This document shows positions 61,030-64,000 of a DNA stretch of 64,000 nucleotides, piece by piece. Origin of the DNA: Lachnospira pectinoschiza (GTDB lineage Bacteria; Bacillota; Clostridia; Lachnospirales; Lachnospiraceae); the NCBI RefSeq assembly GCF_020564355.1, contig NZ_JAJCRR010000001.1, positions 558,001 to 622,000 of the forward strand. The letters are read 5' to 3'. Position 1 is the first letter of the stretch; each line of letters begins with the position of its first letter. Both the position numbers and the translations under genes were made by a program. The notes under the pieces were generated by a model. The model had not been told where the DNA came from and searched no databases. It was given only the letters and a program-made list of their open reading frames with translations.

Positions 61030-61898
61030 GATAAGTGTACCAGTGTTCCGCCCTTGACTTCTACGATTTGTGTGTTGTTAATGCACAGCCATGCAGAAGC
61101 AGCGGACGGATTGTATACAAAGCTGTTGTCTGCGGCAAACTGCAGACGGTCAAAGACTTTGTTGTAATCGACGATTTCAATATTGGTAGCATACCAGATG
61201 TCATCGTGGCCGCCCATCATTTCCGCAAATTCTTCCATGATTTCCCAGTTGTTGTTACGGGTAAATTCAAAACTGTGTCCCCATACATACATCATATAGA
61301 GATACTGTTTCTTTTTTAACGAAAGAAATGCCTTGCCGAATTCTACCAGATGATGGTTGTGGTGGCAGGTCGGAAGCCACTGCATATAATTTTCAGGCAT
61401 GCCAAAACCGGTTTCATCGCCTAAAAGAATCGGGCCTTCAGCTTCTTTAGCACCTTTTTGTGCTGCATAGACAGCTGCATATTTATCGGCGGCAACACGA
61501 CCGTATTCCATGCCGAGGCTGTTTGCAATACGGCAGACCTTTTCATTGCTTGAACCGTTCGGATAAGCCATGCCGCGGATAGGATAGCCCATCGTTTTTT
61601 CAAGCTCCATGCGGTTATTTAAAATTTCGTAGACAATTTCATTGTCAGGGCATCTTGCGATTGTCGGGTGGGTGCAGGTATGAACCGCAACCTCATGTCC
61701 GGCATATAAATCCTTCCATTCGTCTTTCGGGATACGGATATCCGGCTGGTCAATGCCGGTGTTTAAGTTAAAGGTACCACGCAGACCGTTTTTGTTAAAA
61801 ATCTCAACAAGACGTCTGTCCTCTAGTTTGCCGTCATCATAGCTGAATGTAAGTACTTTGTGCTTTCCGCCCGGAAATGCTTTATAAATCTTATTCAT
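61026..61898 (-). CDS. Polysaccharide deacetylase family protein
   Basis: A 290-residue protein with a NodB-type fold: VLTFSYDDGKLEDRR (motif 1, SYDDG in place of TFDDG), HTCTHPTI (motif 2, metal histidines) and GMAYPNGSSNEKV (motif 3). Such enzymes remove acetyl groups from cell-surface amino sugars. There is no signal peptide, which is odd for an envelope enzyme and suggests a cytoplasmic substrate or precursor. Translationally coupled to the GT-C-like gene. Start ATG 61898 follows AAAGGTGATAA. Confidence 0.88.
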   Translation of the reverse strand: MNKIYKAFPGGKHKVLTFSYDDGKLEDRRLVEIFNKNGLRGTFNLNTGIDQPDIRIPKDEWKDLYAGHEVAVHTCTHPTIARCPDNEIVYEILNNRMELEKTMGYPIRGMAYPNGSSNEKVCRIANSLGMEYGRVAADKYAAVYAAQKGAKEAEGPILLGDETGFGMPENYMQWLPTCHHNHHLVEFGKAFLSLKKKQYLYMMYVWGHSFEFTRNNNWEIMEEFAEMMGGHDDIWYATNIEIVDYNKVFDRLQFAADNSFVYNPSAASAWLCINNTQIVEVKGGTLVHLS

Positions 61899-61958
61899 CG
61901 TAACATTATCACCTTTCTTTAAAAACTGTAAACTTCATACAGTATAGCGCAAAACCTG

Positions 61959-63260
61959 TTATTTGTCGATAAAACAAAACGATTTTATCACCTGATTGAG
62001 AAAATATAAGTAATCGGTGCGGCGGATACAGGCATCGGCATAGACAGGTGTAGAAAATAAAAGCGCATCATTGACGTAGACACAGACAGAACCGACAATA
62101 TCACCGGTAAAGACAGGGGCGGCAATGCTGTCCGGTGTATTAATAACAACGTTGACAAGGTCTTCTTTACGCAGCAGCAGACGGCAGGTATCGTGAATGG
62201 AAACCGGCAGTTCCTTTTCCAGCCCGTCAGTAACGGTGATGCTTTTTAGAGGAAAGTTTTTACCAATAATTTCTTCATGATTAAAATGTTCTTTCCCCCA
62301 GTTTAACAGCGTGCGGCAGTCCTGCCACTTGTAGGTTTTTGAAGGCGGCCAGCCGCAGGCAAGCAGTGCTGCAATAAAGGTTTTGCCGTCATACCGGCAG
62401 GCACAGACATAGCAGTAGCCGGCATTGCCGGTAAATCCGGTTTTTCCGGAGAGCACGCCGTCATACATATTTAAAAAGGCATTGGCATTGGAAACACTGT
62501 AAGAACCAAACTGATGTTCCTTTGCCTGGGTAATCGCCAGGAACTCTTCATTCTGTATACAGTAGGACATGATAACGGCAAGTTCTTTTGCCGTTGTGGC
62601 ATGTTCCCCGGTTTCATCAGAGGCATCCAGCCCGTTTGGTGTAATAAAATGAGTCTGTGTACAGCCTAGAGATACGGCTTTTTCATTCATCAGCCCTGTA
62701 AACACGGCAACGAGGATTTTGCTTTGCTCGGTTGTGATATTTTGCAGAAAAGAAGTGTCAAATCCGGAAGGAAATGACACAAAGGAGAGGTCTTTTCCGG
62801 AAAGTACGTCATACGTATCGGGATAAATGCCGGACTGAACCTGATAAATATAGTAACAGGCAGTATTTTCTGCAATAATAACTGCCGAATCATTGTGGGA
62901 TTTTAACATCAGCGAATAGAGCAGATCATTTAAGGTAAACGTTTCGCCTTTCTTTGCATTTAACTGGACATCGGGCATGGAAGCGGCATAGGCGCTTGTG
63001 GTGCAGGTCATTTCCTTTAAACCGTATTCTAAGGCAATGACACAGCTCATAATCTTTGTGGTGCTTGCCATGGGGGCAGGGGTGTCTTCATTCTTTCCAT
63101 ATAAAACACGTCCCGAATCGCCGTCTAACAATACGGCATATTTTGCATGCAGCTGCAAATCGTCTTCGGCGGCAGAAACACGGATATGGGACGGCAGGAG
63201 TGCCGTAATGGAATATGTAAGGGTTGTCAGAAAAAGCACGAGGCAGAGCCATTTTTTCAT
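61959..63260 (-). CDS. D-alanyl-D-alanine carboxypeptidase (DacF/PBP5-like)
   Basis: A 433-residue exported serine peptidase trimming the terminal D-Ala of peptidoglycan stems. Signal peptide about 1-30. Catalytic motifs are S66-T-T-K69, S121-H-N123 and K273-T-G275; a C-terminal beta domain follows (about 315-415) without a clear amphipathic anchor. Between SHN and the LMNEKAVSLG helix there is a stretch of roughly 50 residues longer than in typical DacF. It is divergent from spoIIIAA, as dacF-type genes often are near sporulation loci. Confidence 0.92.
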   Translation of the reverse strand: MKKWLCLVLFLTTLTYSITALLPSHIRVSAAEDDLQLHAKYAVLLDGDSGRVLYGKNEDTPAPMASTTKIMSCVIALEYGLKEMTCTTSAYAASMPDVQLNAKKGETFTLNDLLYSLMLKSHNDSAVIIAENTACYYIYQVQSGIYPDTYDVLSGKDLSFVSFPSGFDTSFLQNITTEQSKILVAVFTGLMNEKAVSLGCTQTHFITPNGLDASDETGEHATTAKELAVIMSYCIQNEEFLAITQAKEHQFGSYSVSNANAFLNMYDGVLSGKTGFTGNAGYCYVCACRYDGKTFIAALLACGWPPSKTYKWQDCRTLLNWGKEHFNHEEIIGKNFPLKSITVTDGLEKELPVSIHDTCRLLLRKEDLVNVVINTPDSIAAPVFTGDIVGSVCVYVNDALLFSTPVYADACIRRTDYLYFLNQVIKSFCFIDK

Positions 63261-63330
63261 AGTGCGCTAAAACCTATCTTTTTTAATTAGATTTATGATA
63301 AGAATGTGCGAAAAATGCCACCAAAGAAAA

Positions 63331-63392
63331 GTGGCAAATGCCACAAAAAATAAGTGACAAATGCCACAAAAAATAAGTGGCATATCACAAAA
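63331..63392. repeat. Tandem palindromic 23-base repeat
   Basis: Two full units (63331-63353 and 63354-63376) and a partial third (63377-63392). The first contains GTGGCA-AA-TGCCAC and each full unit ends in AAAAAATAA; the second differs by one base. They lie between dacF-like and spoIIIAA. Confidence 0.8.
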
Positions 63393-63408
63393 GCTGTCCA
63401 CATATATT
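63380..63408 (+). promoter_or_regulatory. Possible sigma-E promoter for the spoIIIA operon
   Basis: GCATATC (63380-63386), 14 bases, CATATATT (63401-63408), compared with the sigma-E consensus KMATATT-N14/15-CATACAAT. It overlaps the last palindromic repeat. Confidence 0.45.
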
Positions 63409-63457
63409 GGGATAAACCAAAAAGAAACAGGCGGAGCGTCTGTAGAATGGAGGGAAA

Positions 63458-64000
63458 ATGACGGACAGAATAAAAGAAATTGAAAATTTACTGCCGGACA
63501 GGCTGAAAAACAGTCTGTTTTCAGGGATGTTTGGTTTCCGGGTTACCTATGACGGACTGGAAGAAATCCGTCTGCGGTGTGCACAGCCGCCAGAAATCCG
63601 GTTTAAGGGAAAGGATTACCGGACAGACAAAGTAATTATAGCGCCTCAGGATATCCGGCAGTGTCTGGAATATATGAGCCATTATTCCCTCTATGCGTTT
63701 CAGGAGGAAATCAGGCAGGGGTATCTGACCGTGCGGGGCGGACACCGGATTGGTGTACTAGGGCATGCCGTGCTGGAAAACGGTATCGTCACCGGACAGA
63801 CGTCCCTGTCATTTTTAAATATCCGGGTGGCGCATGAAAAAATCGGCTGTGCAGATACGGTTATGGATTTTGTATGCAAAGACGGAGTCCTGAAACATAC
63901 GCTGATTATTTCGCCGCCCTGCTGCGGCAAGACTACACTTTTGCGGGACATTGTAAGACAGCTTTCACAGGGCAGTGTGATTCCTGCAAAAAAGGTGTGC
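63458..64000 (+). CDS. spoIIIAA: Stage III sporulation protein AA, 5' part (runs off the window)
   Basis: An open frame of 181 residues from ATG 63458 to the window edge. It follows GAATGGAGGG. Family features are EEIRLRCAQPPEIRFKG, GYLTVRGGHRIGVLGHAV and the P-loop SPPCCGKTTLLRDIVRQ, in which Ser replaces the first Gly of GxxxxGKT. SpoIIIAA is the secretion-type ATPase of the SpoIIIA-SpoIIQ channel between mother cell and forespore. The rest of the spoIIIA operon should lie to the right. Confidence 0.93.
   Translation, partial: MTDRIKEIENLLPDRLKNSLFSGMFGFRVTYDGLEEIRLRCAQPPEIRFKGKDYRTDKVIIAPQDIRQCLEYMSHYSLYAFQEEIRQGYLTVRGGHRIGVLGHAVLENGIVTGQTSLSFLNIRVAHEKIGCADTVMDFVCKDGVLKHTLIISPPCCGKTTLLRDIVRQLSQGSVIPAKKVC

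Noticed and set aside
63331..63392. CRISPR-like short repeats
   Set aside because: The units are directly adjacent, without spacers, and only 2.7 copies are present; no cas genes are nearby.

Overview
The window looks like the chromosome of a spore-forming, anaerobic Firmicute of the class Clostridia, most likely family Lachnospiraceae. This rests on the mix of sporulation genes (gerW, spoIVA, yqfC, yqfD, a spoIIM-like gene, spoIIIAA), on low-to-mid GC with strong AGGAGG-type ribosome binding sites, and on gene orders typical of clostridia (rpmB-asp23-yloV, yqfC-yqfD-phoH-ybeY, rimO-pgsA-cinA-recA-recX-rny). The genus cannot be fixed by reading alone. I see no rRNA, tRNA, CRISPR array, insertion sequence or prophage. 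This is core chromosome, and its unusual content sits mainly in the intergenic spaces.

Layout. 1-6.3 kb: the 3' end of a U32 peptidase-family gene, an FtsW/RodA-type flippase-polymerase, its transpeptidase partner, a NUDIX hydrolase, a lytic transglycosylase and a small leucine-rich-repeat protein. 6.4-11.2 kb: lysA, two unrecognised conserved-type proteins, a DUF2953 protein, gerW and a 46-residue membrane protein. 11.2-19 kb: rpmB, an Asp23 protein, a YloV/DAK-type kinase, a YqeY protein, recG, tcdA and spoIVA. 19-25.4 kb: apt, deoD, a membrane-anchored MutS-like ATPase, a 47-residue membrane protein, alaS and rpsU. 25.5-30.8 kb: yqfC, yqfD, phoH, ybeY, a DUF3048 protein, cdd and a divergent NiaR-type repressor. 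31-33.9 kb: an ECF sigma factor with its own ECF-like promoter, two unknown proteins and an Hpt protein. 34-40 kb: rimO, pgsA, cinA, recA, recX, rny, with two LexA boxes at recA. 40.2-43 kb: a chemoreceptor plus an orphan TRAP binding protein. 43.3-47.9 kb: aspartate aminotransferase, proC, ADP-ribose NUDIX, a spoIIM-like gene and a class I DAHP synthase. 48.3-51.9 kb: deoB, deoA/pdp and truA. 52.1-53.9 kb: kduI and kduD. 53.9-59.1 kb (minus strand): a potassium operon ktrB-ktrA-small membrane protein-kdpD-kdpE. 59.2-63.3 kb (minus): a GT-C-like membrane protein, a polysaccharide deacetylase and a D,D-carboxypeptidase. 63.4 kb to the end: start of spoIIIAA.

Functional themes are cell-wall synthesis and turnover, nucleoside salvage (apt, deoD, cdd, deoB, deoA), sporulation, DNA repair and RNA turnover, and potassium homeostasis. 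The KdpD-like kinase lacks the usual N-terminal KdpD domain but keeps a USP domain with an exact SxS-x20-FTAxY signature, the c-di-AMP-binding motif described for staphylococcal KdpD. It lies in one operon with KtrAB-type uptake genes rather than kdpFABC.

The least explained feature is a set of intergenic multi-hairpin elements. Two copies (about 13750-13880 and 49603-49740) have completely different stem sequences that still pair perfectly, joined by conserved loops and linkers. A related multi-hairpin array lies inside the potassium operon (57600-57745). Long structured leaders precede the DAHP synthase and deoB genes. A small hairpin followed by a GGAATGGAG Shine-Dalgarno block recurs in front of many genes.
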